64,000 nt of DNA, taken from Candidatus Uhrbacteria bacterium. Its GTDB lineage: Bacteria; Patescibacteriota; Patescibacteriia; 2-12-FULL-60-25. The DNA is taken from the NCBI GenBank assembly GCA_020850575.1, contig JADZEJ010000006.1:1-64000 (forward strand), in the 5' to 3' direction. Positions 8,224-16,858 of this stretch are shown here, one piece after another. A program made the translations under genes and the position numbers. Below the pieces are notes generated by a model that had not been told where the DNA came from, did not search any database, and saw nothing but the letters and a program-made list of their open reading frames with translations. The first letter of the stretch is position 1, and each line of letters begins with the position of its first letter.

Positions 8224-8682
8224 TTATTTCTCTAAATCGGCAATTATAATTTTCTTCATTTGATACATTGCTCGCATAGCATAGTCTCTTTTTTCCTTAT
8301 CTCCACTCGTCGAAAGCTCACGTAATTTTTTTGGTTCAATTTGCCAGGAAAGCCCGTATTTATCTTTACACCAACCACAGACACTTTCAGACCCACCATT
8401 TGTAGTAAGAACATTCCAATAATAATCTGTCTCTTCTTGATCATCTGTACTTATTGTGAGAGATATTGCTTCTGTGAATTTAAATAGAGGTCCAGCGGCA
8501 AGCATGTCATAATTTTTACCAAATATCTCTACGGTCGCAAACTGATATTCTCCACCCGGACCATTTTCCAGATCGCCTAAATAGATAACTTTGATATTAT
8601 CTTTAAAAATACTTTTGTAATACTCAATGACATTTGGTAGATCTTTTTCGTACCATAGACATGCATTTATTTTGTTTTGCAT
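8224..8682 (-). CDS. VOC-superfamily protein, PhnB/glyoxalase-like (copy 2)
   Basis: 152 residues of the vicinal-oxygen-chelate fold, close to the PhnB / 3-demethylubiquinone methyltransferase-like group. The family start MQNKINACLWYEK gives the chosen start at 8682; longer starts (8700, 8721) would overlap the upstream gene. YYKSIFKD, DKYGLSWQI and WCKDKYG are typical family positions. The substrate is unknown: members include metal-dependent lyases, dioxygenases and resistance proteins. It lies 4 bp after a second VOC gene, and the two form a pair likely expressed together. They may have arisen by duplication. Confidence 0.8.
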   Translation of the reverse strand: MQNKINACLWYEKDLPNVIEYYKSIFKDNIKVIYLGDLENGPGGEYQFATVEIFGKNYDMLAAGPLFKFTEAISLTISTDDQEETDYYWNVLTTNGGSESVCGWCKDKYGLSWQIEPKKLRELSTSGDKEKRDYAMRAMYQMKKIIIADLEK

Positions 8683-8686
8683 AAAA

Positions 8687-9127
8687 TTATTTCTGTCCAT
8701 GATATTTCTCATCAAAATCAATCATCCATTCAATGCCATATTTATCACGAAGCAAACCAAAGTATGAACCCCAAGGACTCTCTCCAATCGGCATTTCTGG
8801 AATCACTCCAACTGAAAGCGCATTAAATAAAGTATCTGCTTCTTCTTTGCTTTCTGCACTTATTGCAATCTTGCTTCTGTTTTCATTGAGATTATGCGTA
8901 CCCATAGACGACGGAGTGTCGCTTCCCATTAGAATGCTAGATTTTCCGATAGAGAGAGCTATATACATTATCTTTTCTGCTTCTGCTTGTGCATTAGGAT
9001 TACTTGGATTTGGAATATCTTTAAAGCGATATATTGCCATAATTTCTCCACCGAAGATTGATTTATAAAAAGTGAACGCTTCTTCACAATTTCCATTAAA
9101 ATGTATGAAAGGATTAATTGATGCCAT
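8687..9127 (-). CDS. VOC-superfamily protein, PhnB/glyoxalase-like (copy 1)
   Basis: 146 residues with the PhnB-like pattern: INPFIHFNGNCEEAFTFYKS at the start, KIMYIALSIG in the middle and WGSYFGLLRDKYGIEW near the end. It is a single-repeat VOC domain, so a dimer is expected. No substrate can be assigned. Transcription probably starts from the AT-rich palindrome just upstream, which also faces the VIT transporter gene on the other strand. Confidence 0.85.
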   Translation of the reverse strand: MASINPFIHFNGNCEEAFTFYKSIFGGEIMAIYRFKDIPNPSNPNAQAEAEKIMYIALSIGKSSILMGSDTPSSMGTHNLNENRSKIAISAESKEEADTLFNALSVGVIPEMPIGESPWGSYFGLLRDKYGIEWMIDFDEKYHGQK

Positions 9128-9154
9128 AATAATTTATTAATTGTCTTTTTAATG

Positions 9155-9216
9155 ATTCAACTATTATATATATCATTTTTAAACATAAAAACATATCATA
9201 TATATAATAGTTGAAT
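9155..9216. promoter_or_regulatory. 19-bp inverted repeat with mirrored -10 boxes
   Basis: ATTCAACTATTATATATAT at 9155-9173 and its exact reverse complement at 9198-9216, 24-nt centre. Each arm carries TATAAT pointing outwards (9203-9208 on plus, 9163-9168 on minus) between divergent genes. It is a candidate symmetric divergent promoter or operator; -35 boxes are weak. Confidence 0.6.
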
Positions 9217-9260
9217 AAATAGCATGATATTTCAATAAAAAAAGGTATGATAAAGTATAT

Positions 9261-9761
9261 TTGCTAAGAAATCTTATTAGAGATAAAGAATACGTACGAA
9301 GCATCTTGTTTGGTATTGAAGACAGTCTCATCTCAACCACGGGGCTCATAGCTGGAATCAGTATTGGCTCAAACAATAAAAAGTTCATCCTCATGGCTGC
9401 GGTTGTTTCTGTCATCATTGAGGCGGTATCCATGGGTGTAGGAGAATATTTAAGCGATGAAGCTATTCAGGAGATTGATAAGGTAAAACGCCACAGAGAA
9501 AAACCATTCATCAGTGGAGGGCTTTTAACGATGTCATACCTCATAGCTGGTATGGTGCCAATTATTCCTGTTGTCCTTTTTGACTTTCCACTATCTCTTC
9601 TCGTGAGCGTATTTTTTGCCTTCATCTCTCTTTTTCTTATCGGATATATACAAGGCAAGATAATATATACCAAACCATACAGAAGTGGTTTCAAGATATT
9701 GCTTGTTGAAGGAATAGCAACCCTACTTGGTTTATTCGTAGGAATATTTTTTAAGATATGA
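9261..9761 (+). CDS. VIT1/CCC1-family iron/manganese transporter
   Basis: 166-residue membrane protein of the VIT/CCC1 family, which moves Fe2+ or Mn2+ out of the cytoplasm. The family start region FGIEDSLISTTGLIAGIS and the MGVGEYLS segment are clear. About four to five membrane helices can be seen; the short linker between the helix pairs (IDKVKRHREKPFIS) suggests the small form without a large metal-binding domain. The start is TTG at 9261, since no ATG lies upstream in frame before the conserved region and the next ATG would remove the first helix. Confidence 0.8.
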   Translation: MLRNLIRDKEYVRSILFGIEDSLISTTGLIAGISIGSNNKKFILMAAVVSVIIEAVSMGVGEYLSDEAIQEIDKVKRHREKPFISGGLLTMSYLIAGMVPIIPVVLFDFPLSLLVSVFFAFISLFLIGYIQGKIIYTKPYRSGFKILLVEGIATLLGLFVGIFFKI

Positions 9762-9800
9762 AGATATAAATAGTATTTCTGTAAATTGAACTTTGATTAC

Positions 9801-9809
9801 TGGTATACT
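9801..9809 (+). promoter_or_regulatory. Extended -10 promoter before MliC-META gene
   Basis: TGGTATACT is an extended -10 element (TGnTATACT) 8 bp before the ATG at 9818. No good -35 is seen at the usual distance. The transcript would be leaderless or nearly so. Confidence 0.5.
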
Positions 9810-9817
9810 ATTGGTCT

Positions 9818-10528
9818 ATGAATAAAAATATACTTGTAGTAGTTATTATTTTAATAATAACTATTGGTTTTTCCGTTTTCTATAAAGGCAAGAATAAAGA
9901 GCAGGTGGTATCTCCTGCTCCAAGTACTGCCATCACATTTACTAGTCCGGCTTCATCTGAAAAAGTTTCAGTGGTGTTTAATGAAGAGAAATCAACAGCT
10001 ACTCTCACAGGCTTTGGATACACAAACTTGGTATTAACTTCTGAAGTATCTGCTTCTGGAGCTCGATATGTAAACAAATCAGAAAATCTTGAATTATGGA
10101 ATCGTGGCGAAAGCGTAACCCTTTCAAAAGATGGTAAGCAAATATTTTCTGGAAACATTGGTGGACAGAATGACGCCGAAAAAATGACTTCAGCTAAATG
10201 GACATGGCAAGCGACGAGTGAAGATGGAAAAGTAGTTGAGCCAAAAGATAAGATTGCATTTACTATTGCTTTTAATACGGGAGATAAGATGGTAAACGCT
10301 ACCACAGACTGTAACACCATATTTGGTCCGTACACTGTTGATTCAGATAACAAACTCACTTTTGGATCTCTTGGTATGACACGAAAGTATTGTGAAGGAT
10401 CTCAAGAAACAGAATTCGCAAGTGGATTATCAAAAATAAAGAAATTCTACTTTAATGAATCTGGGGCACTTGTGCTGGAGTTCTCATCACCTGATAACTA
10501 TATGTTATTTGAAAAAGAAATGAAGTAA
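9818..10528 (+). CDS. Membrane-anchored MliC-like + META domain protein
   Basis: 236 residues. A single hydrophobic segment (about 4-22) anchors the protein with the rest outside. Residues about 45-110 match the MliC fold (lysozyme inhibitor): VSVVFNEEKSTATLTG, then NLELWNRGESVTLSKDGK. Residues about 125-235 look like a META/HslJ domain (KWTWQATSEDGK, then ATTDCNTIFGPYTV, with a second Cys in KYCEGS). The Cys pair could form a disulfide. The likely role is protection of the cell wall from host lysozyme and stress tolerance, but both domains are assigned by pattern only. It starts a short same-strand run with two enzymes. Confidence 0.75.
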   Translation: MNKNILVVVIILIITIGFSVFYKGKNKEQVVSPAPSTAITFTSPASSEKVSVVFNEEKSTATLTGFGYTNLVLTSEVSASGARYVNKSENLELWNRGESVTLSKDGKQIFSGNIGGQNDAEKMTSAKWTWQATSEDGKVVEPKDKIAFTIAFNTGDKMVNATTDCNTIFGPYTVDSDNKLTFGSLGMTRKYCEGSQETEFASGLSKIKKFYFNESGALVLEFSSPDNYMLFEKEMK

Positions 10529-10545
10529 TAATATACAATACGTTT

Positions 10546-11151
10546 ATGCGAAAAATCCGTGTTATCGATTTTATAACCCTTGATGGTGTCATGCAGGCAC
10601 CGGGCGAATCCAAAGAAGATACAGACGAGGGTTTTACATACGGCGGATGGATGGTGCCTTATTTTGACGATTTTTCTGGCAAAGTTATGAAAAAGCAGAT
10701 GTCGCTAGAACGATGCGAATTGCTTTTTGGTAGAAAAACGTACGAAATCTTTGCGAGATACTGGCCGCACCACGCAGATAACTGGCCAGGCATCAACGAA
10801 GTTAAAAAATATGTTGCGTCCCATGATTCAACGTTCAAGCTCGATTGGAAGCATTCCGTGCTTCTTTCAGGTAACGTTGTCGAAGAAATAAAGAAACTTA
10901 AAAGTGAGGATGGCCCTGATTTACATGTTTGGGGTAGCGGCAACTTGGTTCAGACACTGCTAAAGCACAATATTGTTGATGAATTATGGCTCAAAATTTT
11001 TCCGATAACGCTCGGTACAGGCAAACGTCTGTTTGCCGAAGGCACAACTCCAGCAGCGTTTAAACTAACGGATAGCGAGGTTTCGCCAAGTGGAATTATC
11101 TTTGCTAATTATGAACGTGTAGGAGATGTAAAGATTGGCTCATTTGATTAA
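10546..11151 (+). CDS. Dihydrofolate-reductase-like (RibD C-terminal) protein
   Basis: 201 residues of the RibD-C / DHFR-like reductase family, which binds NADPH. Seen: DFITLDGVMQAPG at the start, LLFGRKTYEIFARYWP, DLHVWGSGNLVQTLL and DELWLKIFPITLGTGKRLF. These match single-domain 'dihydrofolate reductase family' proteins found widely in bacteria; true folate activity is not implied. A TACAAT -10-like box ends 6 bp before the ATG, so this gene may have its own leaderless transcript. Confidence 0.85.
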   Translation: MRKIRVIDFITLDGVMQAPGESKEDTDEGFTYGGWMVPYFDDFSGKVMKKQMSLERCELLFGRKTYEIFARYWPHHADNWPGINEVKKYVASHDSTFKLDWKHSVLLSGNVVEEIKKLKSEDGPDLHVWGSGNLVQTLLKHNIVDELWLKIFPITLGTGKRLFAEGTTPAAFKLTDSEVSPSGIIFANYERVGDVKIGSFD

Positions 11152-11227
11152 AGAATGTGCCCAAAAAACAATAAAAATACAAATAAGATTCAATATTTTG
11201 GAATAGAAATTTCTGCAAAGTACACTT

Positions 11228-11659
11228 ATGAGAAATAAAGCCTTAGCCAAACTAGAGCCACTTCTTGGTGAATGGGAATACACAATGTACAACAGTTGGT
11301 TTTTAGAAAGTATGGAAACGAAAATCAAAGGCTCCACCGTGATTGAGCGGCTACATGATTCTTTCGTCGTAATTCGCAATACCAGTGCCGATAAAAAGCC
11401 AGAAGACATTTGGGTTATCGGCTACAGCGATCCACAGGATAAATATCAGATGTTTTATCATGATCAGCGCGGTGTGGCACGTATTTTCAATATGACATTC
11501 AATGGCAAAAGACTGTTATTCTGGAGAGAGGATAAGGACTTTTACCAACGCATAACCATCGACATTACAGTGGATGGTCTACACTCAGTCGCTGAAGCAT
11601 CTGAAGATAAAGGCAAAACGTGGAGAAAAGATTTAGAAATGGCACACAAAAAAATTTAA
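11228..11659 (+). CDS. Small beta-barrel-like protein of unknown function
   Basis: 143 residues, no signal peptide or membrane segment. The opening ALAKLEPLLGEWEY and later WVIGYSDPQDKYQMFYHDQR resemble DUF1579/lipocalin-like proteins that bind small ligands. The end (EDKGKTWRKDLEMAHKK) is also typical of that group. No catalytic residue can be named. Codon use is AT-rich as in its neighbours. Confidence 0.6.
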   Translation: MRNKALAKLEPLLGEWEYTMYNSWFLESMETKIKGSTVIERLHDSFVVIRNTSADKKPEDIWVIGYSDPQDKYQMFYHDQRGVARIFNMTFNGKRLLFWREDKDFYQRITIDITVDGLHSVAEASEDKGKTWRKDLEMAHKKI

Positions 11660-12376
11660 AAGAATTTACTGCCAAAGAAAAAAACTTGAAATCGTTCTTT
11701 CCATTCAAGTTCACGTTGAGGTTGGCGGAAAAAAGTGTGGAAGAATTCTGTTCGCCAAGCCCAGACAGTTCTGTTTAGACACTTTCAAACAGATATCATC
11801 AATTTATTCGCTCAAAGTGGTAAATTCTCTTGCTAAACAAACCACCGGATACTAAATTACAACAGCTCGAATTTTAAAATAAATTCAAAAATTATCTGAG
11901 ATCATGATGAATGTAAATACATTTACGAGGGCATCGTCGATAACATTAGTAAATTCAGTTTGAAGAAAAACGCCGTTCATGTTGCTAATAAACATATCCT
12001 CATCACAGACCAAGTACTCAGAAGTGGTTTAATAGCAAGAAAAAGTTAGAAAAAATAATTTATGGAAATATACCTATCATTTTTAATATCTTACTAAGCA
12101 TAACAATACCCCTTACAATATTAGTCGCAGCATTCATTAAAAATAAATTGGCTCTTAAGATTGCGGTTATAACGTTGTTTTTGACAACTCTTTCGGTGTC
12201 TATCGTGCTTATATTTTCTATAAATTCGATCTAGATATTTGTGTTATACGAAATTCGGAAGCAAAAAAGGAAAGGAAAGGTTCAAAATCTGGCTCGCATC
12301 TCCCCTCTTTTTTTTGCAGAACGGAAAGCAAGCTAATTTAAAATGAATTTTAAAGTATTTATTCAATAAAGATAAA

Positions 12377-12398
12377 AACTTCGTCCAACAGCACCGCC
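12377..12398 (+). repeat. Partial match to the outer end of the 215-bp repeat
   Basis: AACTTCGTCCAA followed by CACCGCC, with three bases between (five in the long repeat at 7902-7925). Short, so chance cannot be excluded. Confidence 0.35.
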
Positions 12399-12427
12399 GA
12401 GTTTTACATATCAACAAACCAATTAAC

Positions 12428-12448
12428 CCGCTAAACAGGCGGTTTTTT
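12428..12448 (+). terminator. Weak terminator-like hairpin
   Basis: CCGC at 12428-12431 pairs with GCGG at 12439-12442, followed by six T. The stem is only 4 bp. Confidence 0.4.
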
Positions 12449-12629
12449 AGTACCAAATCCAACATACTCTAAATAATCCAAGAATAAATAAAATAGAGTA
12501 ATCCCAAACAACTCAATCGGTATACTCAACAATATGTTGTTAAAAGAGATAAAATTTAATATGCTAACAATAAATAGGCTCAAAAAATACTGAGAATCAA
12601 GCCTTTTCATAACATACTTATTTTACATT

Positions 12630-14093
12630 ATGGAAGATTTTCCAATTTGGCTCCGTGCAAACCACTGGATAAATGCCGTCCTCATGATTTTCATCATCCG
12701 TTCAGGAATACAAATTTTATTCGATCATCCCAAACTCTATTGGAATGACGATTCAACTCCCGGTACTGAATGGTTAAAATTCGGAAAAAAAATAATGCCA
12801 AAAAATAAAATATGGACATCTCACGATGAAGAAGAAGATATAAATTCAATAGTTGCACTCCCTGGAAAAAAAGGAAATCTCGGATCAGGTCGACGGTGGC
12901 ACTTTTTAACGGCATCAATCTGGCTCATAAATGGCATGGTTTATATTGTCTTATTATTTGCAACAGGAATATGGAAACACATTGTACCGACATCTTGGAG
13001 CATAATCCCCGCTTCATTCCAAACATTATATTCGTACGTAACATTTCATCTACCTCCACCAGAAACCTTTACTCCTTTTGATCCGCTCCAACAGCTGACA
13101 TACTTTGCCGTCATTTTTATCTTTGCTCCGCTAATGATCTTAACGGGAATGGCAATGTCCCCTGCTATTGCTGGTAGATTTCCATGGTATACAAAGATTT
13201 TTGGCGGTAGACAGGGCGCCCGTAGTATTCATTTTATTGTAATGATTCTACTCGTATCTTTTATTCCAATCCATATTATTTTAGTACTACTGGCTGGTTT
13301 TCCAAGCAATATTGGAGCAATGACGATCGGACATGATATTTCAGTAAAAACCGGTTTAGTATTGTATACGGGTATTATTGGCGGACTTATCGTATTAAAT
13401 GTATGGGCAACTTGGTATACCTTAAAAGATCAACGCAGATTGCAACTGGCATTTGATACCTATCTCGAACCACTCATACGCAAAGTCTTTGGTCCTCTTA
13501 AATCAAAACAATTTTACAGCAAAAAAGACATTTCTCAATTTTTCAGAATCAATGGATATCCTCCAAAAGATACTGAATGGATAAAAGCGAGTAAAAACAA
13601 TTTTAAAAATTGGAAATTAAAGGTAAGCGGACTTATTGACGGAGACAAGTATTTCTCGTTATCCGACTTAAAAAAATTTCCAAAACAAGAGCAAATTACA
13701 AAACACAATTGTATTCAAGGTTGGTCGGCGATTGCTGAGTGGGGTGGTGTAGAAATTTCAGAATTCATAAAAAATCTACCGATTGATCCAAAAAAAAAGT
13801 TCATTGTTTTTTATGCCTACGACAAAGATGAAAACGGAAAAGAATACTATGGCTCCTTAAGTATAAAGGAAGCGCAATACCCACAATCGTTGCTTGCATA
13901 TGAAATGAATTGGAATACATTACCACTTGAACACGGAGCTCCACTTCGTCTTCGTATGGAATCAAAATTGGGGTTCAAAATGGTGAAATACATTAAAGAA
14001 ATATCATTCGTGGAACAGTTAAAAAACATACATGGCGGTCGTGGCGGATACAAAGAAGATGTCGAACATTACAGCACCGAAGCGTCAATATAA
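12630..14093 (+). CDS. Cytochrome b561-like / sulfite oxidase Moco fusion
   Basis: 487-residue fusion. Residues 1-265 form about five membrane helices of a di-haem cytochrome b561/thiosulfate-reductase type protein, with His in LRANHW, RRWHF, ARSIHF and PIHI as candidate haem ligands. Residues about 300-470 match the molybdopterin-binding domain of sulfite oxidases: ITKHNCIQGWSAIAEWGGV, where Cys361 would bind Mo, and AYEMNW...LEHGAPLRL. It should oxidise or reduce a small oxo-compound and pass electrons to or from the membrane. It leads an operon-like run with DUF488 and a P-type ATPase. No molybdopterin synthesis genes lie in the window. Confidence 0.85.
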   Translation: MEDFPIWLRANHWINAVLMIFIIRSGIQILFDHPKLYWNDDSTPGTEWLKFGKKIMPKNKIWTSHDEEEDINSIVALPGKKGNLGSGRRWHFLTASIWLINGMVYIVLLFATGIWKHIVPTSWSIIPASFQTLYSYVTFHLPPPETFTPFDPLQQLTYFAVIFIFAPLMILTGMAMSPAIAGRFPWYTKIFGGRQGARSIHFIVMILLVSFIPIHIILVLLAGFPSNIGAMTIGHDISVKTGLVLYTGIIGGLIVLNVWATWYTLKDQRRLQLAFDTYLEPLIRKVFGPLKSKQFYSKKDISQFFRINGYPPKDTEWIKASKNNFKNWKLKVSGLIDGDKYFSLSDLKKFPKQEQITKHNCIQGWSAIAEWGGVEISEFIKNLPIDPKKKFIVFYAYDKDENGKEYYGSLSIKEAQYPQSLLAYEMNWNTLPLEHGAPLRLRMESKLGFKMVKYIKEISFVEQLKNIHGGRGGYKEDVEHYSTEASI

Positions 14094-14126
14094 TTTGAAA
14101 TATCAATGTAAAAAAACGTAATACAT

Positions 14127-14477
14127 ATGATAAAACTGAAACGAATATACGAAAAACCAGATAAAAATGATGGATATCGTATTTTAGTTGATAGATTGTG
14201 GCCACGTGGAGTTTCAAAAGAAAGGGCATCACTCGATGAATGGCTTAAAGATATCGCGCCAACCACAGAACTCAGAAAATGGTTTGGACATGATCCAAAA
14301 AGATGGAGTATTTTCCAAAAAAAATACAAAAAAGAATTATTATTACATAAAAACACACTCCAAGATATTAAAAAATTAAGTAAAAAAAACAACACGGTAA
14401 CGCTGGTATACGCAGCAAAAGATGAAGACCACAATGAAGCGATCGTACTAAAAAGTATGTTGGAAGATGCCAAATAA
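14127..14477 (+). CDS. DUF488 family protein (YeaO-like)
   Basis: 116 residues of DUF488. The family hallmarks DGYRILVDRLWPRGVSKE, LDEWLKDIAPTTELRKWFGH and TLVYAAKDEDHNEA are clear. Function is unknown across the family; the conserved WPRG region is thought to be functional. It begins 33 bp after the fusion gene and its stop is 1 bp before the ATPase ATG, which supports co-transcription. Confidence 0.85.
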   Translation: MIKLKRIYEKPDKNDGYRILVDRLWPRGVSKERASLDEWLKDIAPTTELRKWFGHDPKRWSIFQKKYKKELLLHKNTLQDIKKLSKKNNTVTLVYAAKDEDHNEAIVLKSMLEDAK

Positions 14478-14478
14478 T

Positions 14479-16848
14479 ATGTCAAAAACACTTGGACTGA
14501 CAACTGTTGAAGCAGAAGCCTTACTCAAAAAATTTGGTTTAAATGATGTTGAGGAGAAGAAAAATGACATTGTAAAAAAATTTTTTTTACCCCTCATTTC
14601 CCCTATCTCCCTGATGCTTATAACAGCAGCTATTTTATCATATATTAATGGCAAAATTTTTGATTGTTGGTTTATTATCATCTTATTCTTTTTAAATTTT
14701 GTAGTTCAAAAATGGCAAGAATTTAAAGCCAATAAAGCAATTGCTGAATTACGGGAAAAATTAGCGTTTGATGTCTCTGTTTTGCGAGATGGAAAATGGA
14801 TTTCCCTGAATGCGAAATTCCTCGTACCGGGTGACCTTATACGATTGGGTCTTGGTGGAATAATCCCAGCCGATGGAGTTGTAACAAATTCACAAAATCT
14901 TTCCATAAATGAAGCTGTTCTTACAGGTGAATCAATGTTAAAAGACAAAAAAACTGGCGACAAGATCTTCTCCGGTTCATTTATTGCAACTGGTAATCTA
15001 GAAGCGGAGATTACCTCTACTGGAAAAAATACAAACTTCGGAAAAACGATTTTTTCCATCGAAGCACCTGCAGAAAAAAGTATTTTAGAAAAAGATATCA
15101 TTCACATATCTAAATTTTTAACGAAAATCAGCATTGCAGCCGTTGTAATACTAACCATTTCTCTAACCTACAAAGGATTTGATTTGAAAGAATTAATGAC
15201 ACTTGATTTAAGTCTTATCATTGCCGGAATACCAATCGCTTTACCGACAGTGATGACAATAATCTTAAGCATAGGTGCGGCGAAATTAGCGAAACAATCG
15301 GTCATCATTCGTCGATTATCCGCTCTTCAAGACTTAGCGAATGTTAACTTACTGCTAACTGATAAAACAGGCACAATCACAAAAAATGAAATTACCATTA
15401 CACATGTTATTTCATATGATTCAAATTTTAATTCAAACGACATTATTGAATTGGCATATTATGCGACTTCACATGCTACACCAAATGCCATTGATCTTGC
15501 GGTTGTAAAAAAATTTGAACAAACTGGCCGTAAATCAAATGCAATAATTCTTAATCTTATTCCTTATGATTCTGAGAGAAAAAGAACAACTGCATACATT
15601 CAAAAAGAACAAGAAAAAATGGTAATTTCATTAGGAGCTCCACAAATCATTCAACAATTTGATACGAATTCACCACCGGAACAAAAATCTAAATTTGAAC
15701 AAGATGTTCAAGATGCGGCAGCTGATGGCTTCAGAACCTTAGCTATTGCAATAACAAATAAAGGGGAAACGGAAGAACGCATGACTATTGTTGGAATGCT
15801 TTTCTTGACCGATCCGCTTGATGAGGGTGCAAAGGAAACAATTCATTTCATGCAACAAAATGGAATAGAGGTAAAAATCGTAACAGGAGATAACAAGCTA
15901 ATCACAGAAAGAATTACACGTGAATTAGAATTATCAGGAAGTGTATTTTCTCCGAAAGATACCAGATTGTTTTATCAACAGTACAATAAAACGAATAATG
16001 ACAAATTATATTCAGTTGCTGCTTTTTCAGAAATATTACCAAGAGATAAATTTGAACTTGTCTCAAAGCTCAAATCTACACACATTGTCGCTGCTACAGG
16101 CGATGGAATAAACGATATACAAGCATTAAAAGCTGCAAATGTAGGTATTGCTGTTTCAAATGCCGTCAGCGCGCTAAAAAGCTTAGCAGACATCGTATTG
16201 GTAGGTCGAGGAATATCCGTAATTCGTAATGCAATCATAGAATCACGCAAAATATTTATTCGAGTCTATAATTATTCAGTGTATCGAATTTCAGAAAGTT
16301 TTCGTTTGATAATCACTATATTTATTCTCGGATTACTATACGGTTTTTATCCATTAAATCCGTTACAACTTATATTATTGGCGTTCTTAAATGATATTCC
16401 GATCATTTGTCTGGCTGTAGATCGTGTAAAAATAACAACAAAACCATCGAAAATAAATGTAAAAGAAAGATTTAATCTAAGTCTATTATTTGGAACGATA
16501 GGAGTAATAAGCAGCATTACATTGTTTGTACTTATGAAAAATGTTTGGCAATTTTCATTACCGAATATTCAAACGATCTTTTTCTTAAAACTGACGATTT
16601 CTGGTCATATGTTGATTTTTGTCGCCCACACAAAAGAACGGTGGTATACATTTCTTCCAAGCAAAGAAGTGATTATTGCGACAGTAACCACACAAATAGT
16701 AGCAACTACTTTAGCCGTTTCCGGCTTTCTAATGCCGTCTAAAATTTCTTTTTCTTTAGCGGCTCTAGTTTGGGTTTGGGCATTTATATGGATGCAATTA
16801 AGTGATTTTGTAAAAGTTATTCACCGTTCAATGATTCGAAGAAACTAA
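14479..16848 (+). CDS. P-type ATPase, plasma-membrane H+-ATPase type (P3A)
   Basis: 789 residues. It pumps a cation, most likely H+, out of the cell using a phospho-Asp intermediate. Seen: TGES of the actuator domain (149-152), phosphorylation motif DKTGTIT (from 295), GDGIND (from 541) and the membrane motif AGIPIALPTVMTI typical of type III proton pumps. It lacks N-terminal heavy-metal-binding domains. The start at ATG 14479 is preferred to 14467, which would overlap DUF488; spacing to that stop is 1 bp. Ion specificity is inferred from family resemblance. The gene is AT-rich like its neighbours. Confidence 0.88.
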   Translation: MSKTLGLTTVEAEALLKKFGLNDVEEKKNDIVKKFFLPLISPISLMLITAAILSYINGKIFDCWFIIILFFLNFVVQKWQEFKANKAIAELREKLAFDVSVLRDGKWISLNAKFLVPGDLIRLGLGGIIPADGVVTNSQNLSINEAVLTGESMLKDKKTGDKIFSGSFIATGNLEAEITSTGKNTNFGKTIFSIEAPAEKSILEKDIIHISKFLTKISIAAVVILTISLTYKGFDLKELMTLDLSLIIAGIPIALPTVMTIILSIGAAKLAKQSVIIRRLSALQDLANVNLLLTDKTGTITKNEITITHVISYDSNFNSNDIIELAYYATSHATPNAIDLAVVKKFEQTGRKSNAIILNLIPYDSERKRTTAYIQKEQEKMVISLGAPQIIQQFDTNSPPEQKSKFEQDVQDAAADGFRTLAIAITNKGETEERMTIVGMLFLTDPLDEGAKETIHFMQQNGIEVKIVTGDNKLITERITRELELSGSVFSPKDTRLFYQQYNKTNNDKLYSVAAFSEILPRDKFELVSKLKSTHIVAATGDGINDIQALKAANVGIAVSNAVSALKSLADIVLVGRGISVIRNAIIESRKIFIRVYNYSVYRISESFRLIITIFILGLLYGFYPLNPLQLILLAFLNDIPIICLAVDRVKITTKPSKINVKERFNLSLLFGTIGVISSITLFVLMKNVWQFSLPNIQTIFFLKLTISGHMLIFVAHTKERWYTFLPSKEVIIATVTTQIVATTLAVSGFLMPSKISFSLAALVWVWAFIWMQLSDFVKVIHRSMIRRN

Positions 16849-16858
16849 TCAAAAAAAA

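Larger units (their letters stand above)
11660..12629. other. 970-bp gene-poor gap with decayed open frames
   Basis: No intact gene. Two weak traces are visible on the plus strand: about 50 codons near 11910-12050 (HVANKHILITDQVL) between stops, and a hydrophobic stretch ending at 12234 (VAAFIKNKLALKIAVITLF) with no start codon. They may be gene remains. A terminator-like hairpin is at 12428-12448 and a partial copy of the long-repeat end at 12377-12398. Confidence 0.5.

Noticed and set aside
11900-12234. Possible small genes in the gap (HVANKHILITDQVL and a hydrophobic stretch)
   Set aside because: No start codon or ribosome binding site and multiple stops around them; noted only as possible remnants.
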